Positions 1 to 5,924 of a stretch of DNA of 9,575 nt are shown one piece after another. A program made the translations under genes and the position numbers. The notes beneath the pieces were generated by a model. The model made no database searches and had not been told where the DNA came from. It saw only the letters and a list, made by a program, of their open reading frames with translations. Source of the stretch: an uncultured Mailhella sp. (GTDB lineage: Bacteria > Desulfobacterota > Desulfovibrionia > Desulfovibrionales > Desulfovibrionaceae); NCBI RefSeq assembly GCF_905187505.1, contig NZ_CAJJIC010000093.1, forward strand, positions 1-9,575, written 5' to 3'. The first letter of the stretch is position 1. Every line of letters starts with the position of its first letter.

Positions 1-50
1 CGGGACGGCCCGAAACCGCGATGGCGCCGGAAAAAGACGGGAGAAAAAAT

Positions 51-188
51 ATGATAGCCAATATGCCCACCTCAACGTTTCTTCTTTATATCGGGGTCTT
101 TCTGGTACAGTTCGTGTTCGTCATAGGCTACGGCATCTGGTGGTGCCTCCAGGGCAGGAACCCTTCGCGTAAAGACAAGAGGAACTGA
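51..188 (+). CDS. Small single-span membrane protein, probable symporter accessory subunit
   Basis: This 45-residue reading frame starts at an ATG with a good ribosome binding site (GGGAG at 39-43, spacing 7). An in-frame ATG at 21 lacks such a site. The protein has one hydrophobic segment, about residues 9-33 (FLLYIGVFLVQFVFVIGYG and on), followed by WWCLQGRNPS and a basic tail (RKDKRN). By the positive-inside rule the C-terminus should lie in the cytoplasm. The stop is only 14 bases before the start of the sodium:solute symporter, so the two genes are very likely cotranscribed. Small membrane proteins encoded next to sodium:solute symporters are known (for example YhdT beside PanF), and this one fits that role by context and shape. 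The direct function is inferred; no enzymatic motif is present. Confidence 0.75.
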   Translation: MIANMPTSTFLLYIGVFLVQFVFVIGYGIWWCLQGRNPSRKDKRN

Positions 189-202
189 CGGAGATTCCAG
201 CC

Positions 203-1669
203 ATGATGATAGCCATTCTCGTCATTTATTTCGGACTCATGCTGTTCATAGGCTATCTTGCTTCGCGCAAGGTACGGGATTCCAGAGACTATTTTCTCGG
301 AGGCAAGGGCTTCGGTCCGTGGTTCACGGCCTTCAAGTTCGCCGCCACCTGGGAAAGCGGTGTGAAGCTTGTCGGCAGTCCGGGCATGGCCTGGAATGCC
401 GGCTGGTCGTCGCTTGCCATGGGCATAGGCACGCCGCTGTGCTATTTCTTCTCATTCCGTGTCTTCGGTCAGCGTCTCAAGCTGGCCTTCGACCACTTCA
501 ACGTGCTCACGCTTCCGCAGATGCTGGAAAAGCGCTACGAGAGCCGCGCCATCCGCATTGTGGCGGCCGTGGCCATACTCATCGGTCTCGGCGGTTCGCT
601 TGTGGCCCAGTTCAAGGCCACGGGTGAAATCTTTTCCGCCATTCTTGGGCTGGACTACCTGCACGGACTTTTCATCGGCGCTGTCATCGTGGGCGTTTAC
701 TGCGTCATGGGCGGCTATCTCGCCTCGGTGTGGACCGACTTCATTCAGGGCATCATCATGGTGCTCGGCTCCATAGCCATATTTACGGCCACGGCTCAGG
801 CGGCCTTCGGCGGCGTCTCCTGGGATCTGCTCTCGCATCTCAATGCCTCGCTCGCCTCCATCGATCCCAATCTGCTCGACGTCACGGGCGGCGGAAAAAT
901 GAGCTGGTCCAATCTGTTCATCATTCTCGCCATTACCATGCTGGTCGGCATCGCCATGCCGCAGCAGAGCGTGGCCATATTCTCCATGCGCGACGTCCGT
1001 ACCGCACGCGTGGCCATGATCGTGTGCGTGGTCTTTTCCGCCATTCTTGCCTGGACGCTGGCCACCACCGGCATGATGAGCCACATGGTGCTCGATCCTT
1101 CCGAAGTGAAGAATCCCGACATGGTCATTGCGCTGCTCATTCCCAAGGTGCTTTCGCCCCTCATGGGCGGCATATACCTTGCCGCGGTGCTTGCCGCCAT
1201 CATGTCCACGGTGAGCGGTTCCATCGTGGTGGCAGCCTCCTCGCTTATCGAGGATATTTTCAAGCTGGCCATCCCGCATCGCTATGAGCGGCACCCCATG
1301 TTCTACAATCGCGTCGGCGCGTCCGTGTTCGTGCTGCTGCCGCTGCTTTTCGCCGTCAAGCCGCCCACCATCATTTTCTGGATAGGCGTGTTTGCCTTCG
1401 GTTTTCTGGTGTTCACCTTCCTCATGCCCATGATCGGCGTCATTCTGATCCCCCATGCCACCAGACAGGCGGCGCTGGCGCAGATGGTATGCATCATGAT
1501 CATCATTCCCGTATGGACCATATGGCTGCAGAAGCCTACGGGCATTCCCGCGCTCCTGGTGGGGCTCATAGGCGCGCCGCTTATCTTCTTTGCGGTCAAC
1601 GCCGTGTTCAAAAAGAAGGAGCTTGCTCCGGAAATCAAGGAGTTGTGGGACAAGTTCGCGCAGCTTTAG
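203..1669 (+). CDS. Sodium:solute symporter family (SSS) transporter
   Basis: This is a 488-residue polytopic inner-membrane protein that should import an organic solute using the sodium gradient. It has the features of the SSS family (PutP/PanF type): an N-terminal span followed by SRDYFLGGKGFGPW (about residues 27-40), a conserved GGYLASVWTDFIQG segment at residues 170-183, and an AAIMSTVSGS segment near residues 331-340. The Ser and Thr in that last segment are in the place that contributes to the Na2 sodium site in this family. Length and the dense run of hydrophobic segments fit the usual 13 spans. The start at 203 has GGAG at 190-193; a second ATG follows at 206. The substrate cannot be read from sequence: proline, pantothenate, carboxylates and others are all possible. 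It is preceded by a small membrane gene and closed by an intrinsic terminator. Confidence 0.93.
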   Translation: MMIAILVIYFGLMLFIGYLASRKVRDSRDYFLGGKGFGPWFTAFKFAATWESGVKLVGSPGMAWNAGWSSLAMGIGTPLCYFFSFRVFGQRLKLAFDHFNVLTLPQMLEKRYESRAIRIVAAVAILIGLGGSLVAQFKATGEIFSAILGLDYLHGLFIGAVIVGVYCVMGGYLASVWTDFIQGIIMVLGSIAIFTATAQAAFGGVSWDLLSHLNASLASIDPNLLDVTGGGKMSWSNLFIILAITMLVGIAMPQQSVAIFSMRDVRTARVAMIVCVVFSAILAWTLATTGMMSHMVLDPSEVKNPDMVIALLIPKVLSPLMGGIYLAAVLAAIMSTVSGSIVVAASSLIEDIFKLAIPHRYERHPMFYNRVGASVFVLLPLLFAVKPPTIIFWIGVFAFGFLVFTFLMPMIGVILIPHATRQAALAQMVCIMIIIPVWTIWLQKPTGIPALLVGLIGAPLIFFAVNAVFKKKELAPEIKELWDKFAQL

Positions 1670-1686
1670 GCTGTCATGTCTCAACG

Positions 1687-1721
1687 GCGCGCCTTCACGA
1701 CGTCGAAGGCGCGCTTTTTTT
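1687..1721 (+). terminator. Rho-independent terminator of the symporter unit
   Basis: A perfect 10-bp stem (GCGCGCCTTC at 1687-1696 pairing with GAAGGCGCGC at 1705-1714) encloses an 8-base loop. Seven T residues (1715-1721) follow it directly. It begins 17 bases after the symporter stop codon, so it should end that transcript. Confidence 0.93.
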
Positions 1722-1728
1722 ATGCCGG

Positions 1729-1753
1729 CGCGGGGAGCCGCACGCTTCCCGCG
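1729..1753 (+). promoter_or_regulatory. GC-rich hairpin in the leader of the next gene
   Basis: CGCGGGGAG (1729-1737) can pair with CTTCCCGCG (1745-1753), giving nine pairs with one G-T wobble and a 7-base loop. No T run follows, so it is not a second terminator. It ends about 20 bases before the ribosome binding site of the gene starting at 1788, and could shape mRNA stability or translation of that gene. Function is inferred from position only. Confidence 0.35.
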
Positions 1754-1787
1754 GGGCGTTGATGCAATGAGGCAAAGGAAACGAATC

Positions 1788-2435
1788 ATGACATGTTCTC
1801 TGCCGTCTTCCGGGCTTGTATGGGATGAGGAACGCCTTGCCGCCCGTTACGCCTTTCTGCGTCGTCGGCGGGATGAGGTGACGCTCGAACTTTTATATTA
1901 TCCGTACTGGCTTTTTCATGTGCGCGGCTCGGCGACATGGCGATTTTTCGGCGAAAGGCCGCTGGAGGGGCTGCTTGTTTGCGATGCCTGCACGGGCAGA
2001 TGTCAACGCGTTTCTTCCTTCCCGGAGTGGCGCGAGGAGTCGGTTTCCTTTGATGGCGGCGGAGATCCGGCACATTTTGCGGCGGAAAAGCTCAAGGAGA
2101 ACGGGGAGGAACGGCAGGTTTCGGCCTGCGTGGTTCCTCTGAAATACGGTGAGGCACAGGCCGGGGAAGGCGCGGAAGCCTTTGCGCTTGATCTTTGGCG
2201 CAGACGCTGCAATCTGCCGCTCGGCCCCCGGGCGGCCATACGCTGCACGGAAAAAACGTCGCTTTTCCTCTATAAGCCCTTCTGGGTCATGCGGCCGAAA
2301 AAAGAGCCGGAGTCGGGGCAGGGAAAAATGTTCGTTTTCGATGCCAGCACGGGACTCGGAGGCGTTTCCGAATACTGGAACGTGGTGGAATACGTGCTTG
2401 CTCTTTCGCAAAGGAAGAGTCGGGTAAGCGAGTGA
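1788..2435 (+). CDS. Hypothetical soluble protein with an apparent internal duplication
   Basis: This 215-residue protein is of no family I recognise. The ATG at 1788 has AAGGAA at 1775-1780 (spacing 7); an in-frame ATG at 1767 is a weaker alternative, and the frame stays open further upstream through the terminator, which is unlikely to be coding. There is no signal peptide and no membrane span, so a cytoplasmic location is likely. Two similar units are visible. The first has LLYYPYW at residues 35-41 followed by LLVCDACTG at 62-70. The second has LFLYKPFW at 159-166 followed by MFVFDASTG at 181-189. Each unit is an aromatic Y-x-P-[YF]-W strand followed by a hydrophobic strand ending D-A-[CS]-T-G, which suggests a duplicated small beta-rich domain. 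It lies between two terminators and is probably transcribed alone. No function can be assigned. Confidence 0.75.
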   Translation: MTCSLPSSGLVWDEERLAARYAFLRRRRDEVTLELLYYPYWLFHVRGSATWRFFGERPLEGLLVCDACTGRCQRVSSFPEWREESVSFDGGGDPAHFAAEKLKENGEERQVSACVVPLKYGEAQAGEGAEAFALDLWRRRCNLPLGPRAAIRCTEKTSLFLYKPFWVMRPKKEPESGQGKMFVFDASTGLGGVSEYWNVVEYVLALSQRKSRVSE

Positions 2436-2621
2436 ACGCATTGCCTGAACGTTGCAGCGCAATGATGCGGCGGTGCTCCGAAAGCCCCGGGAAAGACAGA
2501 CCTGCCCGGTACGGGACGGGGAGAGTCTCGAAAGCGGCGCTTGCAGAGGGGGCTTTTTGGAGCGGGGCGTTTCAGATGCGTGTCTGATATGCAGCAAAGA
2601 GAGAAATTGTTTAAATAAAGT

Positions 2622-2786
2622 TGCCGTCATAACGGTTTGCAATCAGTTGCAGAGTCGTCGCAGTCATATGCGGATCACCATTCCGCGATTGCGGCGACTT
2701 TTTCTATCTGACGGCATTCTTACAAAGTAAAATGACATGATGCTACGAGAATATGCCCGACATATGCGGAATGCTGATGCCGTCAT
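2622..2786. repeat. Three dispersed copies of TGCCGTCA (two direct, one inverted)
   Basis: TGCCGTCAT occurs at 2622-2630 and again at 2778-2786. Its partial complement TGACGGCAT occurs at 2709-2717, giving a perfect 9-bp inverted pair with ATGCCGTCA at 2777-2785. The copies flank the terminator-like hairpin at 2654-2703. They may be protein-binding sites or chance; the word is short. Confidence 0.3.
2654..2703 (+). terminator. Large bulged hairpin with T run, probable terminator
   Basis: The outer stem pairs GTCGTCGCAGTC (2654-2665) with GATTGCGGCGAC (2687-2698): twelve pairs, two of them G-T wobbles. A 4-base left bulge (ATAT) separates it from an inner stem GCGGA/TCCGC (2670-2674 with 2682-2686) and a 7-base loop. 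Five T residues (2699-2703) follow. It is 219 bases beyond the stop of the hypothetical gene. It could end that gene's transcript with a long 3' UTR, or end an unrecognised small RNA starting within 2440-2650. Confidence 0.7.
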
Positions 2787-2955
2787 GCGTTGATAACGCA
2801 AGGTGATGCGGCGCCGGGTAAAGGCGATCAGCCGGGCAGGACGATATGCAGTTCGGTTCCGGAAAACGGGAAAAGCGCCGATTCGTCTTTTTTTTGTTTT
2901 GTTTCTCTGTGATCGGAAAGAAAAAACGAGACGTCCGGAGAGCGTCTGGCGTCGT

Positions 2956-3182
2956 CGGAAAAGTATACTGCAGTATATTTTCAGAAGGCCTTTCACGGCC
3001 TGAAAAAGCGGGAGGAAAGTCTCCTGCAAATATCATCTAACATGGCGGAAAAGTGTACTTTTTTGATAGACTTTACTTTTGGATGAGGGGGATTATTTTT
3101 TGCTGGTATTTTCTGACAATCTCGACTATGCTGACATGAGCACGTTGGCGATGGAATACACGTCAGGAAAGTACACTTTTTG
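2956..3182. repeat. Three related AAAGTRTACT boxes around the recombinase-like gene start
   Basis: CGGAAAAGTATACT (2956-2969) and CGGAAAAGTGTACT (3046-3059) differ at one base and lie exactly 90 bases apart. A third site, AAAGTACACTTTT at 3168-3180, is the perfect 13-bp reverse complement of AAAAGTGTACTTT at 3049-3061. Sites two and three also align in direct orientation: 3051-3076 against 3169-3194 match at 19 of 26 positions, and five of the seven differences are transitions, as in a diverged duplication. The third box is inside the 5' end of the recombinase-like reading frame. Spacing and partial symmetry suggest binding sites for a regulator or recombinase. Confidence 0.5.
2960..2981. promoter_or_regulatory. 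Near-perfect palindrome centred on CTGCAG
   Basis: AAAGTATACTG (2960-2970) is followed at once by CAGTATATTTT (2971-2981). The arms are complementary over 11 bp with a single mismatch. It overlaps the first CGGAAAAGTRTACT box and contains -10-like words TATACT (2965-2970) and TATATT (2975-2980), without a good -35. It looks like an operator for a dimeric DNA-binding protein, possibly overlapping the operon promoter; this is inference. Confidence 0.4.
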
Positions 3183-4095
3183 GACGGACCGTACAGGGAT
3201 GGGCACGCTCAGTAAAAATCAGAATGACATCAGAGAAAATTTGTATGGCGACTGTATGTCTCTCGAGTCATTCATACAAGAAATGTATCTTCCTTTTGTC
3301 ATGAAGAACAAAAGAAGCTGGCGTACGGATGAACGTTATGCGATGCGTCATATTATTCCGCATATTGGAGGACTTAAGCTTTCGCAAATAGATACGAATG
3401 CTCTCTATGAGTGGCGCGGGCGACTTCTTGCTTCGGGGCTCTCATCCAGCACCTGTTACCGGCTGTTCTGGCTTGCCAAATATATTCTGAACTGTGCGGT
3501 CCGCTGGAATGTGCTTGCCGACGACGCGGCCTTCCGTGATGCCCAGTGTCCGCGTGAGCAGCCACGGCGTCCGGAAGTGCTGACAGGGATGGAGAAGGAG
3601 AGGCTTCTTGATCTTCTGGCAAGGCATTCCGACAACGTGTCCGCACGAGCCATTCATCTTCTTTTTCTGACGGGAGCCAGCAAATCGGAGATTCTGTACG
3701 CGCGCTGGAAGGACGTGAATCTGCGACAGCGGGTGCTGGTCACGCGGCGCACTCCGTCCGGGGGAAAGCGCAGCATTCCTCTGAGTTTCGAAGCCGTCAG
3801 ACTTATCCGGACGTTTCCCCGGCGCGACGACGTGCCGTGGCTTTTCTTTCATATGGGGAGCGGAAAGCGCGTAGTGTCGTTGTTTTCTTTCTGGAACAAG
3901 CTGAGGAACGAGCTCGGCAGGCCCGCGCTTCGTCTCAACGATCTTCGTCACGTCTTTGTCCGCTCTCTCATGCAGAAAGGCGCAAATTACGAAGATGTGT
4001 GTTCCCTGCTCGGCCATTATTCCGCCGAGGTCTTTCATCTTCAGTCGCAGATACAGGGCGATCAGGTCGGCTCTGTGTGCGGAGGATCCCAGTGA
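3100..4095 (+). CDS. Degenerate tyrosine-recombinase-like protein, likely catalytically inactive
   Basis: This protein has the layout of a phage-integrase/tyrosine recombinase. A core-binding domain is seen from SLESFIQEMYLP (about residue 54) to NCAVRWNVLADD (about 143), and a catalytic-like domain from about 170 to 310. Most catalytic residues are replaced. Numbered from the TTG at 3100, the expected first Arg in TGxR is Ser194 (TGASKSE), the beta-hairpin Lys is Pro219 (RTPSGGKRSIPL), the HxxR His is Asn280 (NDLRH), and the nucleophile Tyr, nine residues after the GH, is Gln315. Arg283 and His306 remain. The start is uncertain: TTG 3100 has GAGGGGG at 3085-3091, while ATG 3136 and ATG 3151 lack clear sites and TTG 3079 is possible. 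The stop overlaps the next gene (GTGA), tying it to the capsule operon. It may act as a DNA-binding regulator (inferred), or be a decaying integrase. Confidence 0.85.
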   Translation: MLVFSDNLDYADMSTLAMEYTSGKYTFWTDRTGMGTLSKNQNDIRENLYGDCMSLESFIQEMYLPFVMKNKRSWRTDERYAMRHIIPHIGGLKLSQIDTNALYEWRGRLLASGLSSSTCYRLFWLAKYILNCAVRWNVLADDAAFRDAQCPREQPRRPEVLTGMEKERLLDLLARHSDNVSARAIHLLFLTGASKSEILYARWKDVNLRQRVLVTRRTPSGGKRSIPLSFEAVRLIRTFPRRDDVPWLFFHMGSGKRVVSLFSFWNKLRNELGRPALRLNDLRHVFVRSLMQKGANYEDVCSLLGHYSAEVFHLQSQIQGDQVGSVCGGSQ

Positions 4096-4490
4096 GTCGG
4101 TCTTTTTTCACAGATACGCGTTTTTTTGAAAGGCGAAAACGGGCGGCAGGAGGCGCGTTGCTCTTCTGCGCCGCTCTGGCGCTGAGCCTTTGCGCCTGTG
4201 TGCCGCAGCAGCGTACCGCGACGCCCGCCGAGGAAAAGGCGGCCGCTCCCGCGGGCGATCCTTTTGCCGTGGCCGTTTCCCGCATGACGCCCGGCCAGCA
4301 GGCCGTGATGTCCACGCCCTGGGGACCGGACTCTCTGGTCATGCTGGAAAACGTCTATACTTCCGGCCTCGGCCTTTCCTGCCGCAAGGCGCAGGTGTCG
4401 GCGGGCGGCGCTTCCCATCGTCTGGCCATCTGCCGTGACGAGTCGGGCTGGTACGTTTCCGATCCCATCTTTGAACAGTCCCAGAGATAA
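4092..4490 (+). CDS. Small putative lipoprotein at the head of the capsule export genes
   Basis: This 132-residue protein starts at GTG 4092, overlapping the previous stop as GTGA, with a strong GGAGG at 4081-4085 (spacing 6). The N-terminus is basic (RRKR near residues 14-17), then hydrophobic (AGGALLFCAALALSL), then LCAC. This reads as a lipoprotein signal with Cys36 as the lipidated residue. An Ala/Pro-rich linker follows (about 41-56). The C-terminal domain has a Cys pair, SCRKAQV with Cys97 and AICRDESGWYV with Cys114, which could form a disulfide in the periplasm. The CR...C...GW arrangement faintly recalls the C-terminal part of 17-kDa-type surface antigens, but I would not assign it. 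The stop is four bases before kpsM, so it is translated in the same operon and may assist glycan export or envelope anchoring. Confidence 0.82.
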   Translation: MSRSFFTDTRFFERRKRAAGGALLFCAALALSLCACVPQQRTATPAEEKAAAPAGDPFAVAVSRMTPGQQAVMSTPWGPDSLVMLENVYTSGLGLSCRKAQVSAGGASHRLAICRDESGWYVSDPIFEQSQR

Positions 4491-4494
4491 CGCC

Positions 4495-5262
4495 ATGGAC
4501 AGCGCTCTCATCGTGCAGGGCCGCGTCATCTATGCTCTGATGATGCGCGAGGTGCATACCATCTACGGTACGTCGCGCCTCGGTTACCTGTGGGCGCTCA
4601 TTCAGACGATGTGGGGCATCGCCGTGTTCTGGGGGATGCGCTATGCACTGGGCGCGTCTGATCCTCATGGTATGTCCATATTGATGTTCCTTCTCATGGG
4701 CTTCGGTATATATCACATATTCAGTGGAGTTGTTGGAAAGTGCATGAATGCCGTCAATGGCAATAAAGCCCTTCTGACTTTTCCGCAGGTTACCCCACTT
4801 GATATCATGATTGCCAGAATGATTATCGTATGGGCAACAGAAATAGTTTCCGGCATTATGATGATTGGTATATCACTGCTTTTTAATATGCAGATTTATG
4901 TAAATAATATAGGTGGACTATTTATTATTTTATTAATAACACCGCTTTTTGGACTGGGAATGGGAATGATATGTGCATCTCTTGCCGTTCTTTTTCCTAC
5001 AGTGGAAAAGATCGTTCCCATGGTGTTGAGACTTCTTCTATTTGCTTCTGCGGTATTTTATTCGGCTACTGTCATACCATCATATATTATGCAGTATCTA
5101 TGGTATAATCCTATGATACAGCTGATAGAGTGGGGAAGGTACTGTATGTCCAGAGGATATCCTGCCGAACCATACAGTATTTTATATATTGGTCTCATTA
5201 CAATGACGAGTCTCTGTCTTGGTCTTCTTTTGGAACGATATGTACGGAGAAGAATAGAATGA
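4495..5262 (+). CDS. kpsM: KpsM-like ABC-2 permease of a capsular polysaccharide exporter
   Basis: This 255-residue inner-membrane protein is the channel-forming subunit that, with the KpsT ATPase, moves lipid-linked polysaccharide across the inner membrane. The N-terminus has the family's amphipathic segment REVHTIYGTSRLGYLWALIQ (residues 18-37). About six hydrophobic spans follow, with a short basic tail (RYVRRRIE). Length matches E. coli KpsM, BexB and CtrC (about 255-265). The ATG at 4495 has only a weak ribosome binding site and lies four bases after the lipoprotein stop, so translation is probably coupled. Its stop overlaps kpsT (ATGA). Composition is odd: the first 180 bases are about 60% GC, while stretches from about 4860 to 4980 are near 30%, so the gene looks mosaic or partly acquired from an AT-richer source. 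Confidence 0.94.
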   Translation: MDSALIVQGRVIYALMMREVHTIYGTSRLGYLWALIQTMWGIAVFWGMRYALGASDPHGMSILMFLLMGFGIYHIFSGVVGKCMNAVNGNKALLTFPQVTPLDIMIARMIIVWATEIVSGIMMIGISLLFNMQIYVNNIGGLFIILLITPLFGLGMGMICASLAVLFPTVEKIVPMVLRLLLFASAVFYSATVIPSYIMQYLWYNPMIQLIEWGRYCMSRGYPAEPYSILYIGLITMTSLCLGLLLERYVRRRIE

Positions 5263-5924
5263 TAGAGCTCAGTCATGTAAGTAAATACTACTCTCTCTCC
5301 CGAGGTGTTAAGAAAATTGTTCTGGATGATATTTCCTACACCTTCAAGCCCGGGATCAACATGGGGATTCTTGGATTGAACGGAGCGGGTAAGTCCACGC
5401 TGATGAAGATAATCTCCGGGGGAATCATTCCTGATGAGGGAAGCGTGAAACGCACCAGTCGTGTTTCCTGGCCCATAGGTTTTACAGGGGGCTTTCACGG
5501 CAGTCTCACAGGACGGGAAAATATGCGCTTCACCTGCCGCATTTATGGGGCAGATATCAAGCAGGTGACGGATTTCGTGGAAGATTTTTCCGAACTTGGC
5601 CCGTACATGGATATGCCCATCCGCACCTATTCATCCGGTATGCGTTCCAAACTGGCCTTTGGTCTCAGCATGGCCATAGGCTTTGATTTTTATCTTATCG
5701 ATGAAGGCTATGCCGTGGGTGACGCGTCGTTTCGCGCCAAGAGTGAACGGATATTTCAGGAGCGAAAGGCGACTTCTACACTTATCGTCGTGGCCCACAG
5801 CACTTCCGTCATACGAAAGAACTGTGACAACGCCGCAATCCTGAAAGATGGGCGTCTGCATCTGTTCGATTCACTGAATGATGCTCTTGCAGCATATGAG
5901 GAACTTTGTCGTGGCAGAAGGTAA
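5259..5924 (+). CDS. kpsT: KpsT-like ATP-binding protein of the capsule exporter
   Basis: This 221-residue cytoplasmic ATPase powers export through KpsM. Visible motifs are Walker A GLNGAGKST (residues 39-47), the signature YSSGM (124-128, the variant typical of polysaccharide-exporting KpsT/BexA/CtrD proteins in place of LSGGQ), Walker B FYLIDE (144-149) and the switch His180 in VVAHS. Length fits the family (about 215-225). The start ATG at 5259 overlaps the kpsM stop as ATGA and has GGAG at 5246-5249. The longer open frame upstream lies inside kpsM and is not expected to be translated. The end overlaps kpsE by 14 bases, which points to translational coupling along the operon. Composition recovers toward the GC-rich host pattern along the gene. 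Confidence 0.95.
   Translation: MIELSHVSKYYSLSRGVKKIVLDDISYTFKPGINMGILGLNGAGKSTLMKIISGGIIPDEGSVKRTSRVSWPIGFTGGFHGSLTGRENMRFTCRIYGADIKQVTDFVEDFSELGPYMDMPIRTYSSGMRSKLAFGLSMAIGFDFYLIDEGYAVGDASFRAKSERIFQERKATSTLIVVAHSTSVIRKNCDNAAILKDGRLHLFDSLNDALAAYEELCRGRR

Larger units (their letters stand above)
2436..3099. other. Long intergenic region without a convincing gene
   Basis: Reading frames here are short, lack good ribosome binding sites and have no recognisable protein features; I see no tRNA or rRNA. The region holds a large terminator-like hairpin (2654-2703), three copies of the word TGCCGTCA or its complement, a 6-bp hairpin TGCGTT/AACGCA at 2786-2800, a palindrome centred at 2970/2971, and two copies of a CGGAAAAGTRTACT box (2956 and 3046). 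It is the likely control region for the polysaccharide operon that follows. I found no convincing paired -35/-10 promoter; TATACT at 2965-2970 is the best -10-like word but has no good -35 partner. The JUMPstart/ops word GGCGGTAG is absent. Confidence 0.6.

Noticed and set aside
452..1789. 445-residue open frame on the minus strand opposite the symporter
   Set aside because: It is antisense to a clear membrane transporter, rich in His, Arg, Gly and Asp, without domains or a ribosome site, and crosses the terminator. It is a shadow of GC-rich codon use.
2466..2476. Possible JUMPstart/ops element for RfaH control
   Set aside because: The sequence reads GCGGCGGTGC and lacks the GGCGGTAG core; no other copy is seen before the operon.
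1893..2642. 249-residue open frame on the minus strand over the unknown gene
   Set aside because: The plus-strand frame has a good ribosome site and internal repeat logic; the minus frame has neither and is Arg/Pro-rich.
2452..2730. 92-residue plus-strand open frame in the intergenic region
   Set aside because: It has no ribosome site, no protein-like features and runs through the terminator hairpin.
2986..3001. AGGCC/GGCCT hairpin as a terminator before the operon
   Set aside because: The stem is only five pairs and is followed by A residues instead of T residues on the coding strand.
3049..3180. Insertion sequence ends (inverted repeats)
   Set aside because: The repeats are 13 bp and about 106 bases apart with no transposase between them and no target duplication; a regulatory or recombination-site reading fits better.
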